Source: Lachnoclostridium sp. UBA5725
GTDB lineage: Bacteria; Bacillota; Clostridia; Lachnospirales; Lachnospiraceae
Direction of reading: 5' to 3'
NCBI GenBank assembly: GCA_002419585.1
Contig: DIGJ01000034.1
Location: 57,644 to 121,643, forward strand
DNA: 64,000 nucleotides
Program-made: the position numbers and the translations under genes
Notes under the pieces: model-generated
The model's input: the letters and a program-made list of their open reading frames with translations, nothing else
What the model was told of the DNA's origin: nothing
Database searches by the model: none
Part shown: piece by piece, positions 26,993 to 36,423 of the stretch
Position numbering within the stretch: the stretch's first letter is position 1
Layout of the letters: each line of letters begins with the position of its first letter

Positions 26993-28582
26993 TTAATTTC
27001 GTCCAAATTCGCTTAACTGAAGTTCTTCATTTCTTTCAAGGGCTGTTTTGATACTCCATGGATGCGTAAAGATCAACAATGGATTACCCTTCAAATCTTT
27101 AATCTTCTTTGTATCCGATGTGACACTTAATTTACTAACATCAATCTCTTTGTTCTCAATCCAACGGATGTGTTCGTAAGGAAGCTGGTCCAGACGAATT
27201 TCAACTCCATACTCTGAGTCCAAACGGTATTTGAGCACATCAAACTGAAGGACTCCAACTACACCTACAATAATTTCTTCCATTCCAGTATTGAATTCCT
27301 GGAAAATCTGAATGGCTCCTTCTTGTGCGATTTGTTCGATTCCCTTTATAAATTGTTTTCGTTTCATGGTATCTACCTGACGAACCTTTGCAAAATGCTC
27401 TGGCGCAAACGTTGGGATACCTTCATATTCAAATTTACTCTTTCCGCCACATAAGGTATCTCCGATAGAAAAAATACCTGGATCAAATACACCAATGATA
27501 TCTCCTGCATAGGCTTCTTCCACATGCTTTCTCTCCTGAGCCATCATTTGCTGTGGCTGTGACAGACGAATTTTTTTGTCTCCCTGAACATGATATACTT
27601 CCATGCCGGCTTCAAATTTACCAGAGCAAATTCGCATAAAAGTAATACGATCTCGATGGGCTTTATTCATATTTGCCTGAATCTTAAAAACAAATGCAGA
27701 AAATTCCTCATTAAACGGACTGATTTCTCCTTCATTGGAATTTCTAGGAAGCGGTGATGTTGTCATATCCAAAAAGTGCTTTAAGAAGGTTTCTACACCA
27801 AAATTGGTTAAAGCAGATCCAAAGAAAACAGGTGACAATTTACCCGTACGCACTCGTTCCATATCAAAGACATCACTTGCTCCATCCAGTAGGTCTATTT
27901 CTTCCATCAATGTGTCGTGATTCACTTTTCCAATCAGTTCGTCAATGCGCTCATCTCCTAAGGATACTTCTACCGTTTCAATCTCTTTCTGCCCATTATT
28001 TGCTGCTGTGAATTTTGAAATATGATTGGTCTGTCTGTCATATACCCCTTTAAAATTCTTTCCAGAACCAATTGGCCAGTTGATTGGACAGGTGCGTATG
28101 CCAAGTACCGTTTCAATTTCATCGATCAGTTCAAATGGATCATTGGCTTCACGGTCCATTTTATTAATAAAGGTAAAAATAGGAATCCCTCTCATGACAC
28201 AAACCTTGAATAATTTAATGGTTTGTGCCTCCACACCTTTCGAACCGTCGATTACCATGACTGCAGAATCTGCTGCCATCAGTGTACGGTATGTATCTTC
28301 AGAGAAATCCTGATGCCCTGGTGTATCCAAAATATTAATACAATATCCGTCATAGTTAAACTGCATAACAGAAGAGGTTACAGAAATACCCCTTTCCTTT
28401 TCGATTTCCATCCAGTCTGAAACTGCATGCTTGGCTGTTTTTCTTCCTTTTACAGAACCTGCAAGATTGATTGCACCACCATATAAAAGAAATTTCTCTG
28501 TCAAAGTAGTTTTACCTGCATCCGGATGCGATATAATGGCAAAGGTTCTTCTTTTCTTTATCTCTTTATTTAAATCAGTCAC
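26993..28582 (-). CDS. Peptide chain release factor 3 PrfC
   Basis: A 529-residue translational GTPase that removes RF1/RF2 from the ribosome after termination. G1 is 'SHPDAGKTTL' (19-28), switch II 'DTPGHQDFSE' and G4 'NKMDR'. 'RGISVTSSVMQF' is the RF3 form of switch I, distinct from EF-G. Length matches the family. It is monocistronic, with a TTTCCTCC-complementary site before the start. Confidence 0.95.
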   Translation of the reverse strand: MTDLNKEIKKRRTFAIISHPDAGKTTLTEKFLLYGGAINLAGSVKGRKTAKHAVSDWMEIEKERGISVTSSVMQFNYDGYCINILDTPGHQDFSEDTYRTLMAADSAVMVIDGSKGVEAQTIKLFKVCVMRGIPIFTFINKMDREANDPFELIDEIETVLGIRTCPINWPIGSGKNFKGVYDRQTNHISKFTAANNGQKEIETVEVSLGDERIDELIGKVNHDTLMEEIDLLDGASDVFDMERVRTGKLSPVFFGSALTNFGVETFLKHFLDMTTSPLPRNSNEGEISPFNEEFSAFVFKIQANMNKAHRDRITFMRICSGKFEAGMEVYHVQGDKKIRLSQPQQMMAQERKHVEEAYAGDIIGVFDPGIFSIGDTLCGGKSKFEYEGIPTFAPEHFAKVRQVDTMKRKQFIKGIEQIAQEGAIQIFQEFNTGMEEIIVGVVGVLQFDVLKYRLDSEYGVEIRLDQLPYEHIRWIENKEIDVSKLSVTSDTKKIKDLKGNPLLIFTHPWSIKTALERNEELQLSEFGRN

Positions 28583-28781
28583 TGTGTTTCCTCCAATATA
28601 CTTACGAATCTTTTCTAATTGTTTACAAACCCCTTTATTATATACAACTTTCCAGGTATTGTAAAGGAAAAATAGTACTAGCTTTTTTTGGAAAAATAAA
28701 TTACAATATGATTTATATTTTTACTACATATTATATGTATATCTACATACCGGTTCATTTCCAATTGGTGAGGAATACTCT

Positions 28782-30425
28782 ATGGATTATAGTCATTATA
28801 GTAACGAGATTCAAACAATCATTACAAATATCGCAAAGAATCGCCGTAACGATTCCAAAATAATAATAAAACATTGTCGGCAGCTTATTTGTCATGCAAA
28901 AAAACTAGACGATCCTGCTCTCTATGGCTATGCTTATTATTATATGTGTGAGTCTTACTTTTCTTTTCATGATTATACGGTTTTTCTTAACTATTTAATC
29001 AAAGGTATTACTTATCAGCAAAAAGCAAATCAAGAGGATCTGTTGGCACGCTCCTACAACCTTTTAGCTGTCAGTGCTGACAGTCAGGGCAATCTAACTA
29101 GTGCACTTGATTATTACCTTACTGCACTGAAACATTGCAAAAAGGCCGACTTAAAATATGAATTTGGTCTGGTATATACAAACATCGGTCATCTATATGT
29201 TACACTAAAAGAATATCAGACCGCGATTCAATATTTTAACCTAGGTCTTGATTATATGGCCTATGATAAAGATAATGCATTTTATATGACCAATCTGGCA
29301 TTGAGTATGGTTGCAATCGGTAATTGCTATTATAATCTTGGTTACATAGAAAAAGCGCTTGCATATGCACAAAGATATTTGGATGAATGCGATACTTCCC
29401 TACATGATATTAGTCAAGTTTCCTATAGCTGTTTTCAGGTCAAACTCCTAACCGCTACCGAACGCTTTGAAGAACGCGATGCATTGATCCAACAATCCAT
29501 TCCAGCCATCACATCGGTCTCCTCACTTTTGGATATCTATTACGATGTTTTTGACTTTTGCGAGCATCTTCTTGTCATTCAAAAATACGAAGAACTTTGG
29601 CAAGTATTGGATTATTTGCAATTACTTACACAGACATCAGGTATTGCTTATTTAGAATTAAAAGTTCTTAAGCTTAAGATCGAATACTATAAATTATTTA
29701 ATGAGGAAACGAATTATTTACAAGCAACTTCCCGTTATTTTGAAATATCCGAAAAAAATCAAATGGATGAAGAAATCACTACGTTATCTACCATTAATTT
29801 GCGTTTTTCCCTGGAAGAAATTCGCTCCCGTAATCATCAAATAGAAAAGGAAAATCGTATATTACAGGAACGTTCCGAAACGGATTCTCTGACCGGACTG
29901 CCAAATCGATATCGCCTGAATGAATACTCCGAGGAAGTCTTTGAACGAGCCTATAAAAATAAGACATCTCTTGCGGTTGAAATATTTGATGTGGATTGTT
30001 TTAAGCAGTTTAACGATACTTACGGCCATCAGGCTGGTGATGCGTGTCTGTGCCGAATTGCTGAATATTTAAAAGAAATTATGTGTGAAGATATCTTCTG
30101 TGCAAGGTATGGTGGCGATGAATTTATCATTCTTTATGAGAATAAGTCAGATGAAGAACTTTTAGAGATGGCTGCTAAATTGAAACAAAGCGTGGTTGCA
30201 TTACAAATAGAGCATACGAATTCAACGGTTGCACCTTATGTTACGATTTCTCAGGGAATTCGTAACTCAATCCCAACCATGGGAAATAAAGTATGGGATT
30301 TCTTATTTGCTGCAGATGCTGCTCTATATCAAGTCAAACGTGCCCAAAAGAACGATATTTTACTGGTACACAAAACAACTTCAAAAAGTAGCGTAGATTC
30401 AACGATACAATATGTAAATAGTTAA
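28782..30425 (+). CDS. TPR-GGDEF diguanylate cyclase
   Basis: A 547-residue soluble protein. Residues 1-340 are helical repeats of TPR type, such as 'GLVYTNIGHLYVTLKEYQTAI' in the middle and 'AIGNCYYNLGYIEKALAYA' next to it. A short coiled linker leads to a GGDEF domain starting at 'DSLTGLPNRYRLNEY' (about 367). The active site 'YGGDEF' is intact (about 445-450), so it should make cyclic di-GMP. No RxxD inhibitory site stands five residues before it. No membrane segment is present, so the input is probably protein-protein contact through the TPRs. GAGG lies eight bases before ATG. Confidence 0.9.
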   Translation: MDYSHYSNEIQTIITNIAKNRRNDSKIIIKHCRQLICHAKKLDDPALYGYAYYYMCESYFSFHDYTVFLNYLIKGITYQQKANQEDLLARSYNLLAVSADSQGNLTSALDYYLTALKHCKKADLKYEFGLVYTNIGHLYVTLKEYQTAIQYFNLGLDYMAYDKDNAFYMTNLALSMVAIGNCYYNLGYIEKALAYAQRYLDECDTSLHDISQVSYSCFQVKLLTATERFEERDALIQQSIPAITSVSSLLDIYYDVFDFCEHLLVIQKYEELWQVLDYLQLLTQTSGIAYLELKVLKLKIEYYKLFNEETNYLQATSRYFEISEKNQMDEEITTLSTINLRFSLEEIRSRNHQIEKENRILQERSETDSLTGLPNRYRLNEYSEEVFERAYKNKTSLAVEIFDVDCFKQFNDTYGHQAGDACLCRIAEYLKEIMCEDIFCARYGGDEFIILYENKSDEELLEMAAKLKQSVVALQIEHTNSTVAPYVTISQGIRNSIPTMGNKVWDFLFAADAALYQVKRAQKNDILLVHKTTSKSSVDSTIQYVNS

Positions 30426-30461
30426 CGATTGCAACACTGAAATAAGGGGGATTTTTAAGTT

Positions 30462-30719
30462 ATGAGAAAGTCTGGCAGTAATTATTGGACATTATTTTTA
30501 TTGGTTCTTTGCGGAATCGTGTTAGGAGGATTCATCGGTTACCTGACAAAAGATATATCCTATCTTTCCTGGCTTAATTATGGTCAAACATTTGGTTTAG
30601 AAAAGCCAGTCAAACTTGATTTAGGGATTTTAGTACTTACCTTTGGGATAACGATTAAGATTTCAATTGCGAGTATTTTGGGGGTTCTTTGTTCCATTTT
30701 GGTTTATCGGAAATTATAG
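30462..30719 (+). CDS. DUF4321-family small membrane protein
   Basis: An 85-residue protein with two hydrophobic segments (about 8-28 and 58-82) separated by a loop with 'GLEKPVKLDLGI'. The motif 'VLGGFIGYL' in the first span and the length match the DUF4321 family of Clostridia. The function is unknown. It follows the GGDEF gene by 36 bp on the same strand behind a G-rich ribosome site, and ends just before a terminator. Confidence 0.75.
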   Translation: MRKSGSNYWTLFLLVLCGIVLGGFIGYLTKDISYLSWLNYGQTFGLEKPVKLDLGILVLTFGITIKISIASILGVLCSILVYRKL

Positions 30720-30766
30720 CAAATAAAAGTTTCCCCGCTATCTATGCCAAAATATGTCTGCAACTA

Positions 30767-30803
30767 CAAGAAAGGCTTGGTCCATTTGACCAAGCCTTTC
30801 TTG
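30767..30803. terminator. Two-way terminator
   Basis: CAAGAAAGGCTTGGTC (30767-30782) is exactly complementary to GACCAAGCCTTTCTTG (30788-30803) with a 5-base loop. It separates the convergent DUF4321 gene and the surface-protein gene. A short T-run follows on the plus strand. Confidence 0.85.
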
Positions 30804-30821
30804 CAGTTTTTAGAACTTCTT

Positions 30822-33392
30822 TTATTCCTTTACCACTACTTTTATTTTTGTATATACACCATTTTGTGCATATACATATATCGAGCAACTCCCCTTCGAT
30901 TTTGCTGCTATTTTTCCGTTGCTGTCAATTGTCGCAATCGTTTCATTCGTTGATTCAAAACGAGTCAAGCTTGCGTAATCCTTCATCTTACGATTCTTTG
31001 GCAGTACCACCTGATAGGACACCTTGCTTGTTTTTCCTGTCTTTAGTGTTATGGAAGATGACTTGGTTGTAACCTTTGTCGGATTACCATAGGTCTTACT
31101 TGTTGTAACCGAGCGGATCTGTTTTGAAGTGACCATGATTACTTTTTTTCCGTCTACTATTTTATAAGCCTTTACCACAAATTTATAATAGCGCGCCTCT
31201 TTCAGCTTTTTCACTGTATAGCTTGTGATATTCCCTTTTACATCCGCGAGTTTTTTAAAATCCTGCCCGCATAGTGCCCCATAAATCAGATAGCCATCCG
31301 CACCAGATACCTTGTTAAAGGATAGCTTCTGTGAGTTCTTTGCTGCTTTGGCCGTCAAACGCAGGTGATTAAAATCATTTACCACCGTGAACTGGTCCGA
31401 TGTACCTACGTTATCCTCTTTGGAAGTAGTATTTTCGTCCTGGTAAGTTAGCGCGTAGGTAGAAAACCGATCGGTTTCAAAGGTAAAAAGATGTGTGGCC
31501 GGATTATAGGTTCCTTCCAGAATCTGTGCTACTCCATTATGAACACGAACCACACGATAGGTTCTGTCTACACCAGTCACTGCACTCCGCATGCTTTTTG
31601 GTACCTCGATGCTTATGTTGATTTTCCCATTGGTTTGTGTTACTTTTGTTTCTTCTCCATTTCCAACCTTTTTGTATATAGATAAATCTATATATAGCAC
31701 CGACTTATCTTCTAAAGATTTTTGTTGTGTTGCCAGTTTTTCCGCTATACGCTTCTTATCCTCATTGCTGACAGAACTACTGATGTCCTCTATCTTTAGA
31801 ATTATCTTGGCATCTGCTCCGCCTGCCACTTGCGCTTGTTCCGCCACAGATAATATCTTTGTTTTTAAATCTTGCGAACTGTCATTTAAGCTGGCTGCTG
31901 GTGCATTCGCATCTTTCTTTTGGTCTTTTTCAATTTTTCCCTCTGTCTTTTTTGAAGTACCCGAACCAGCGTTACCATAATCTCCACTACCGCCAGGAGT
32001 AATAGATGTCGTTACCGTAATGGAAAACGTCTTTGTATAGTCACTGCCTGGAGCCAAACCATTTGCAATGCTTGCCTTGATTGTAGCGGTACCTGCAGCT
32101 GTTGCACGAAAGATGTTTTCGCTTATCGTCGCTCCTGTCCCACCCGCATTATCCACACTCCAAACAATGGTCTTATTGGTAGCATTACTAGGTGTAACGT
32201 TTCCTGCTAATGACAGATCTGTATTGACCTGCACAGAAGCGGCATTGGTCATGGTGATGTTATCTGCCGCAGTTGTTGTTACCTGCTCAAATTTTAAATA
32301 TTTGTAATTTTCAATCGTTGTATCATTTAAAGACGTCTTGTTTATCACAGATGTTTCGGTTCCGTCCGTTTTGGTTGTGCTTGCTGTAATCTGCACGTTA
32401 GTATAGCTACTCAAATCTGGTGCTTTGTTCATCGCCATCCGGGGTCCCATGATAATAGCCGTACCGCTTGGAATAGAGATAATTCCTGGCCCATAATTGT
32501 AAATCGCATTTTTTTCTGAGGTGTTTAACACCCTGCCCCCGGTGATTTCAAGGACTGTTTTAGGAGTTGTTCCTGTCTCAGTGTACAGATAAATCGTACC
32601 AAAGTTTAAATCTCCACTGGTGATTGTGGCATTCCCACTTATGGTGATTTTTCCAGGGTATTTATTATATATTGCATTCCAATAAGTGGAACTCACCATA
32701 CCACCAGAAATATTCACATTGCCACTCTGATTGAAAATTGTTTGACCATTGGTAGCATCTAATTCACCACCAGAAACATTCACACTGCCTGTGGAGCCAT
32801 TTACAATCGTACGATATCTGGAGTTGAGCGTTCCGCCGGAAATATTCACGTTGCCGGTGGACCTGTTGTCAATTACAACCCCACCGGTATGACTATTCAT
32901 AATTGTACCACCCAAAACAGATACACTGCCGGTGGAGTAATTTTCAATCGTCCGGGCAACATAATAATTATCAGGAGCTGTGTTTTCTACCGTACCTCCG
33001 GCAATAACAAGACTTCCACCATTTAAATAGATTGTAGAGGAGTTCGCACTGGTAACCTTACCACCAATTCCACTGTCAGTGATGGTCAGAGTGCCTTTTC
33101 CATAATGACGAATCACCATAGCACTACCTCCACTTAGTATGCGTCCGTTTAAATCAAGAGAAATGCTATACGTATTCGTACTAGAAATATTTAAACTTTC
33201 TGTAACATCTTGCTGCAACTGAATTGCCCCACCGGTGGCTGCGTCTACCGCTGCTTGAAGAGTTGCATATTCTACTCCTGTACTTAGATTTTTGGCAACA
33301 TATACGGGATCCGCTTTTGCCGTTACCGGCATCACGGACAATGACACGCACAGTACCAGTAGCATACTTAAAATTTGTTTTTTCATTTTCAT
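30822..33392 (-). CDS. Large secreted surface protein: beta-helix repeats, Ig-like domains
   Basis: An 856-residue secreted protein. A signal peptide (1-27, ending near 'TAKA') is followed by right-handed beta-helix-like repeats to about residue 320: the unit 'GNVNISGG' or 'GSVNVSGGELD' recurs many times. An Ig-like region with 'IVWSVDNAGGTGATI' (about 405-460) follows, then a low-complexity Gly/Ser/Lys spacer, a segment with 'VTGVDRTYRVVRVHNGV', a fibronectin-like stretch and a C-terminal Big_2-like domain ('FESTNETIATIDSNGKIAAK'). No LPxTG or S-layer motif was seen, so the mode of attachment is unclear. It is probably an adhesin or glycan-binding protein. It lies downstream of the DUF6273 gene in the same direction. 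Confidence 0.75.
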   Translation of the reverse strand: MKMKKQILSMLLVLCVSLSVMPVTAKADPVYVAKNLSTGVEYATLQAAVDAATGGAIQLQQDVTESLNISSTNTYSISLDLNGRILSGGSAMVIRHYGKGTLTITDSGIGGKVTSANSSTIYLNGGSLVIAGGTVENTAPDNYYVARTIENYSTGSVSVLGGTIMNSHTGGVVIDNRSTGNVNISGGTLNSRYRTIVNGSTGSVNVSGGELDATNGQTIFNQSGNVNISGGMVSSTYWNAIYNKYPGKITISGNATITSGDLNFGTIYLYTETGTTPKTVLEITGGRVLNTSEKNAIYNYGPGIISIPSGTAIIMGPRMAMNKAPDLSSYTNVQITASTTKTDGTETSVINKTSLNDTTIENYKYLKFEQVTTTAADNITMTNAASVQVNTDLSLAGNVTPSNATNKTIVWSVDNAGGTGATISENIFRATAAGTATIKASIANGLAPGSDYTKTFSITVTTSITPGGSGDYGNAGSGTSKKTEGKIEKDQKKDANAPAASLNDSSQDLKTKILSVAEQAQVAGGADAKIILKIEDISSSVSNEDKKRIAEKLATQQKSLEDKSVLYIDLSIYKKVGNGEETKVTQTNGKINISIEVPKSMRSAVTGVDRTYRVVRVHNGVAQILEGTYNPATHLFTFETDRFSTYALTYQDENTTSKEDNVGTSDQFTVVNDFNHLRLTAKAAKNSQKLSFNKVSGADGYLIYGALCGQDFKKLADVKGNITSYTVKKLKEARYYKFVVKAYKIVDGKKVIMVTSKQIRSVTTSKTYGNPTKVTTKSSSITLKTGKTSKVSYQVVLPKNRKMKDYASLTRFESTNETIATIDSNGKIAAKSKGSCSIYVYAQNGVYTKIKVVVKE

Positions 33393-33506
33393 AAAATCGT
33401 TCTCTCCTTTATTTGTAAATTACTCTCCTCATGTGTAAAATATTATGTTTGTTCCTAGCATATCAAGTTCTAACCTTAATGCCTATTTCTTCCTGTTTTC
33501 TGTCGC

Positions 33507-35687
33507 TTAGTTCTCCACAGTCACCCGATAAATCATTAACTTTTGTCCCTTGTAGCTTATGGTTATGTCTTTCTCTCCAGCAGTCTCAAATGGACGTCCC
33601 TTCGTCAACGTTACTCCTGATGTTGTAAAGGTGAGTTTTTTATTAAGGTTTTTTTCTTTCCCATAAGCACCGCTTACCACTAAAAGCCCCTTGGTATCAA
33701 ATTTCTCACCGACCTTGTACTTTGTTTTCTCCGGTCCTTCCAGCAGGCGCACACCCGAATCGTTTGCCGACTTCAGCCAGTATATCACTTCTTGAGAGAG
33801 ACGCGTTATTTGCGCCTTTACCGGTTTTGCATTTGCCCTCGTGTCTTTGATGCCTGCCCTTTTTTCCGCAATGGCAAGAACATCTTTGGTCAGCGTAAAC
33901 GATTTTGAACCCTCGGCGCCGTACTTTTTGTTCCATTCCATTGTTTTTATCAGGTAATCCTTAAATTGACCGTAGGTTATTTTCTCATAAGGATCAAACT
34001 CATTCAGGGATAAAACGCCCCAGCAGCGCATTCGGAAAACATAATACCAATATGCGTATCCCGGTGGTATAGCACCAACATCTCCAACCGTTGTCTCCGT
34101 TTTAATGACGCCGGGACCTCTTGCAGCGTAGCCGTGCCGGAACACCCAGTCACCATTGTATTTATATATGATGTCTCTTGCAATCGCAAGCACCATGTCT
34201 TCCCTCGTGAAATACTTAGGCTGCTTGTTGAACTGCAGTGGTTGATACGACGTAAAGCCACCACCTGCCACGTTTATCCACATTGCAGGGCGGATGCCAA
34301 GTTCCATGTCGATGTTTCCCTCATTTACCTCGCCAGATCGGATAACATAGAGTGCTTTATGGTCGCCCACTCCAGACGGCGCAGGTGTCCTTAGCCACCA
34401 AAACCAGGTCGAGTAGTTCTGATATACGCCCTCATAAGGATTTGTGCTCACATTATTGATTTCCGAGTGGCGTAGTGCCGGCGTTCTTCGATCTGCGTAT
34501 GCGATGCGAGCCTTGTCTTTTTCAAAGTAACGAGTTACTTCTTCGGCACTCAACAAAAAGATCTTGTCTTTGCTATCCGTCCCAAATGTCGTGCTGTACG
34601 TTGGATTGATGTTGTTCATAAGGGTTGTGGAGACAATACGTCCTTTCTCACTTTTTGTAAATGTTTTATTATAAAAATCCCCGTTTAAATAGGTGCGAAG
34701 TGGGCTGTCTGCCCAAGCATTCGACAAGGATACCTTTTTCTGAAATTCCTTGGTCTCTAGTATCAAATCACTCAATACCAATGCTTTTCCGTCTTGTACG
34801 TCCAGTACACGCCAGGTAATCCCGCCCATTTTTATGACCTTACCTACAGTCTTTGCAGTTGATGGTTTTGGTGCAATCACTAAAGTTCCACCCCGCAGTC
34901 CTTTTGCCTCTTGCCAAGCGGGCGCTGACGCTGCCACATCAAAGGTCACGCGGTAGGTTCCTGCTTTCGTGGGCAAAGTAGGCGAGCCGTCATATAAAAT
35001 CGTGACTGCACCGGGAGATTTAGTCAAACTTGTCTCTATCTTTACCGGCGTAACGAAACCTTGTGTCTGTGTCAAATTGGCAAAGGAATAATCATCGGCA
35101 ACCGGAGTTTTAACCAAAGCAGCTACGGGTTCAAACCGAAACTTTCCATGTTTTGAAGCTTTCATCGAGGAATCTGTCCAAAGTATAATTTTCGTCCTCG
35201 GTGCATTGCTTTCTCCGGAAGCATTGGCAAGCATTTCCGTATTGGTTGCCGGACGCAGACTGAAAACAAGTTCCTTTTCGCTTTCCGCATAGCTATTCCA
35301 AAGATATGGACCATCCACCACCTTTAATGCTGCACCATTTTTTATGGAACCATCCATTCCCACATAGCTATACCCGGTGGAACTGTACGGATTTTCAATC
35401 CTTAGGGTTATTTGGTTGTTCCCTTTGTTTTCTACATAAAAGGTCTTACGCGCTGCATCAGAAAAAGTTAGTTGCACACTGCGCAGCGACGGATAGGTAT
35501 CAACCGTGACATAGGCACCCGATAAGCAGTAAATATGATACCCCCCGTCTGCAAGTTGATATTTTTGCAATTCCGCTGTATCCATGCTGGCTGGAATGGT
35601 AGCGGCTGCTGGCACTGCTGGCAACAAAAACAGTGCCGAACATAGGATACACAAGAAAAGCAAGATACTTTTCCATCTTTTTTTCAT
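33507..35687 (-). CDS. Secreted protein with DUF6273 and Ig-like domains
   Basis: A protein of 725 residues with a signal peptide ('ILLFLCILCSALFLLPAVPA'). After an N-terminal beta-rich region (about 30-270), residues about 275-470 match the DUF6273 pattern: 'ITWRVLDVQDGKALVLSD', 'PLRTYLNGDFYNKTFT', 'DKIFLLSAEEVTRYF', 'WWLRTPAPSG' and 'GIRPAMWINV'. A C-terminal Ig-like domain starts at 'KTKYKVGEKFDTKGL'. The role is unknown; DUF6273 proteins are common extracellular proteins in Clostridia. Ten extra in-frame codons upstream overlap the GGAGG site, so ATG at 35687 is preferred. It follows lemA closely and is probably co-transcribed. Confidence 0.75.
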   Translation of the reverse strand: MKKRWKSILLFLCILCSALFLLPAVPAAATIPASMDTAELQKYQLADGGYHIYCLSGAYVTVDTYPSLRSVQLTFSDAARKTFYVENKGNNQITLRIENPYSSTGYSYVGMDGSIKNGAALKVVDGPYLWNSYAESEKELVFSLRPATNTEMLANASGESNAPRTKIILWTDSSMKASKHGKFRFEPVAALVKTPVADDYSFANLTQTQGFVTPVKIETSLTKSPGAVTILYDGSPTLPTKAGTYRVTFDVAASAPAWQEAKGLRGGTLVIAPKPSTAKTVGKVIKMGGITWRVLDVQDGKALVLSDLILETKEFQKKVSLSNAWADSPLRTYLNGDFYNKTFTKSEKGRIVSTTLMNNINPTYSTTFGTDSKDKIFLLSAEEVTRYFEKDKARIAYADRRTPALRHSEINNVSTNPYEGVYQNYSTWFWWLRTPAPSGVGDHKALYVIRSGEVNEGNIDMELGIRPAMWINVAGGGFTSYQPLQFNKQPKYFTREDMVLAIARDIIYKYNGDWVFRHGYAARGPGVIKTETTVGDVGAIPPGYAYWYYVFRMRCWGVLSLNEFDPYEKITYGQFKDYLIKTMEWNKKYGAEGSKSFTLTKDVLAIAEKRAGIKDTRANAKPVKAQITRLSQEVIYWLKSANDSGVRLLEGPEKTKYKVGEKFDTKGLLVVSGAYGKEKNLNKKLTFTTSGVTLTKGRPFETAGEKDITISYKGQKLMIYRVTVEN

Positions 35688-35706
35688 ATTGCTCTTCCTC
35701 CTTTCG

Positions 35707-36246
35707 TCATTTTTCATTTACTGCCTTCTCCTCAATATAGTCTCTTTTTTGGAAACCAAGGATACCCGCAAGCAAAGAAACCGGAAACCTTTGCATTTCA
35801 CGATTTAATTTACTCACACTATCATTGTAAATAAGATAGCTGGTGCATACCATATTACTGAATGTCTGTACGGTATGCATCGTCTGATTATAGGTGTCAT
35901 CTTTCTTTAATTCGGGATTTCTCTTCACTATCCTGTCGATTTTTCCAAGTATTTCTAAAATAATATCTTCCTGACACATAAGCTCATCTAAGGTAGATTT
36001 TGCAATAATGCTAATTCTTCTTGATTGGATTACTTCAACTAAACGTTCGCTTTCGTTTTTAGCATAGCATCCCGTTACTTCCAAAAGTTTTGTCAAGGCA
36101 TCAAAATAGCTAGAAAACTGGACCCCAATCTGACTCATAGCATTGTCGATCTTGTCTTCTAGTACAACAATCCTACGCCGTGTCGATAGCAGCCACAAAA
36201 GGATAGCTGCCGAAATTGTGCTTATTGCGATTAAAGCTGGCAACAT
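35707..36246 (-). CDS. LemA family protein
   Basis: A 179-residue protein with one N-terminal membrane segment ('LPALIAISTISAAILLWLL') and a long four-helix coiled region. The C-terminal 'NREMQRFPVSLLAGILGF' is the LemA hallmark, followed by 'QKRDYIEE'. LemA proteins are membrane-anchored with helices facing the cytoplasm and have no firm biochemical role. ATG at 36246 has GGAGGTGA upstream; the GTG two codons earlier overlaps that site. It heads a leftward unit with the DUF6273 and beta-helix proteins and is divergent from a LytTR two-component system, with shared repeats between. Confidence 0.85.
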   Translation of the reverse strand: MLPALIAISTISAAILLWLLSTRRRIVVLEDKIDNAMSQIGVQFSSYFDALTKLLEVTGCYAKNESERLVEVIQSRRISIIAKSTLDELMCQEDIILEILGKIDRIVKRNPELKKDDTYNQTMHTVQTFSNMVCTSYLIYNDSVSKLNREMQRFPVSLLAGILGFQKRDYIEEKAVNEK

Positions 36247-36271
36247 AGTCACCTCCTATTTCCTTGTATTT

Positions 36272-36280
36272 AATCTACCA
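36272..36280 (-). promoter_or_regulatory. Extended -10 promoter of lemA unit
   Basis: On the minus strand TGG precedes TAGATT (36277-36272), inside TTATGGTAGATT. The same core, TTATGGTAGAAT, forms the promoter of the divergent LytTR gene. The -35 region is poor, consistent with an activator. Confidence 0.5.
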
Positions 36281-36307
36281 TAACCTTCTTTTAAAAACCG
36301 TCTGCTG

Positions 36308-36345
36308 CATGAAACATGGTTTTTTCGACATGAAACATGATTTTT
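36308..36345. promoter_or_regulatory. LytTR-type direct repeat, 21-bp period
   Basis: CATGAAACATGGTTTTT (from 36308) is repeated as CATGAAACATGATTTTT (from 36329), exactly 21 bp apart, about two helix turns. LytTR regulators bind two direct repeats with this spacing. The pair sits between the divergent lemA and LytTR genes, about 40 bp upstream of the -10 box of the regulator and 30 bp from that of lemA. It is the likely binding site of the regulator encoded at 36424. Confidence 0.65.
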
Positions 36346-36376
36346 ACAAAAAAATGGTGGCAAATCGCCAATATTA

Positions 36377-36385
36377 TGGTAGAAT
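36377..36385 (+). promoter_or_regulatory. Extended -10 promoter of LytTR system
   Basis: TGG precedes TAGAAT (36380-36385), with no good -35. The start would lie near 36392, about 30 bp before the regulator ATG. Confidence 0.5.
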
Positions 36386-36423
36386 CATCATAACTATATT
36401 GAGTGAGTTGGGGGTGGAAATAC

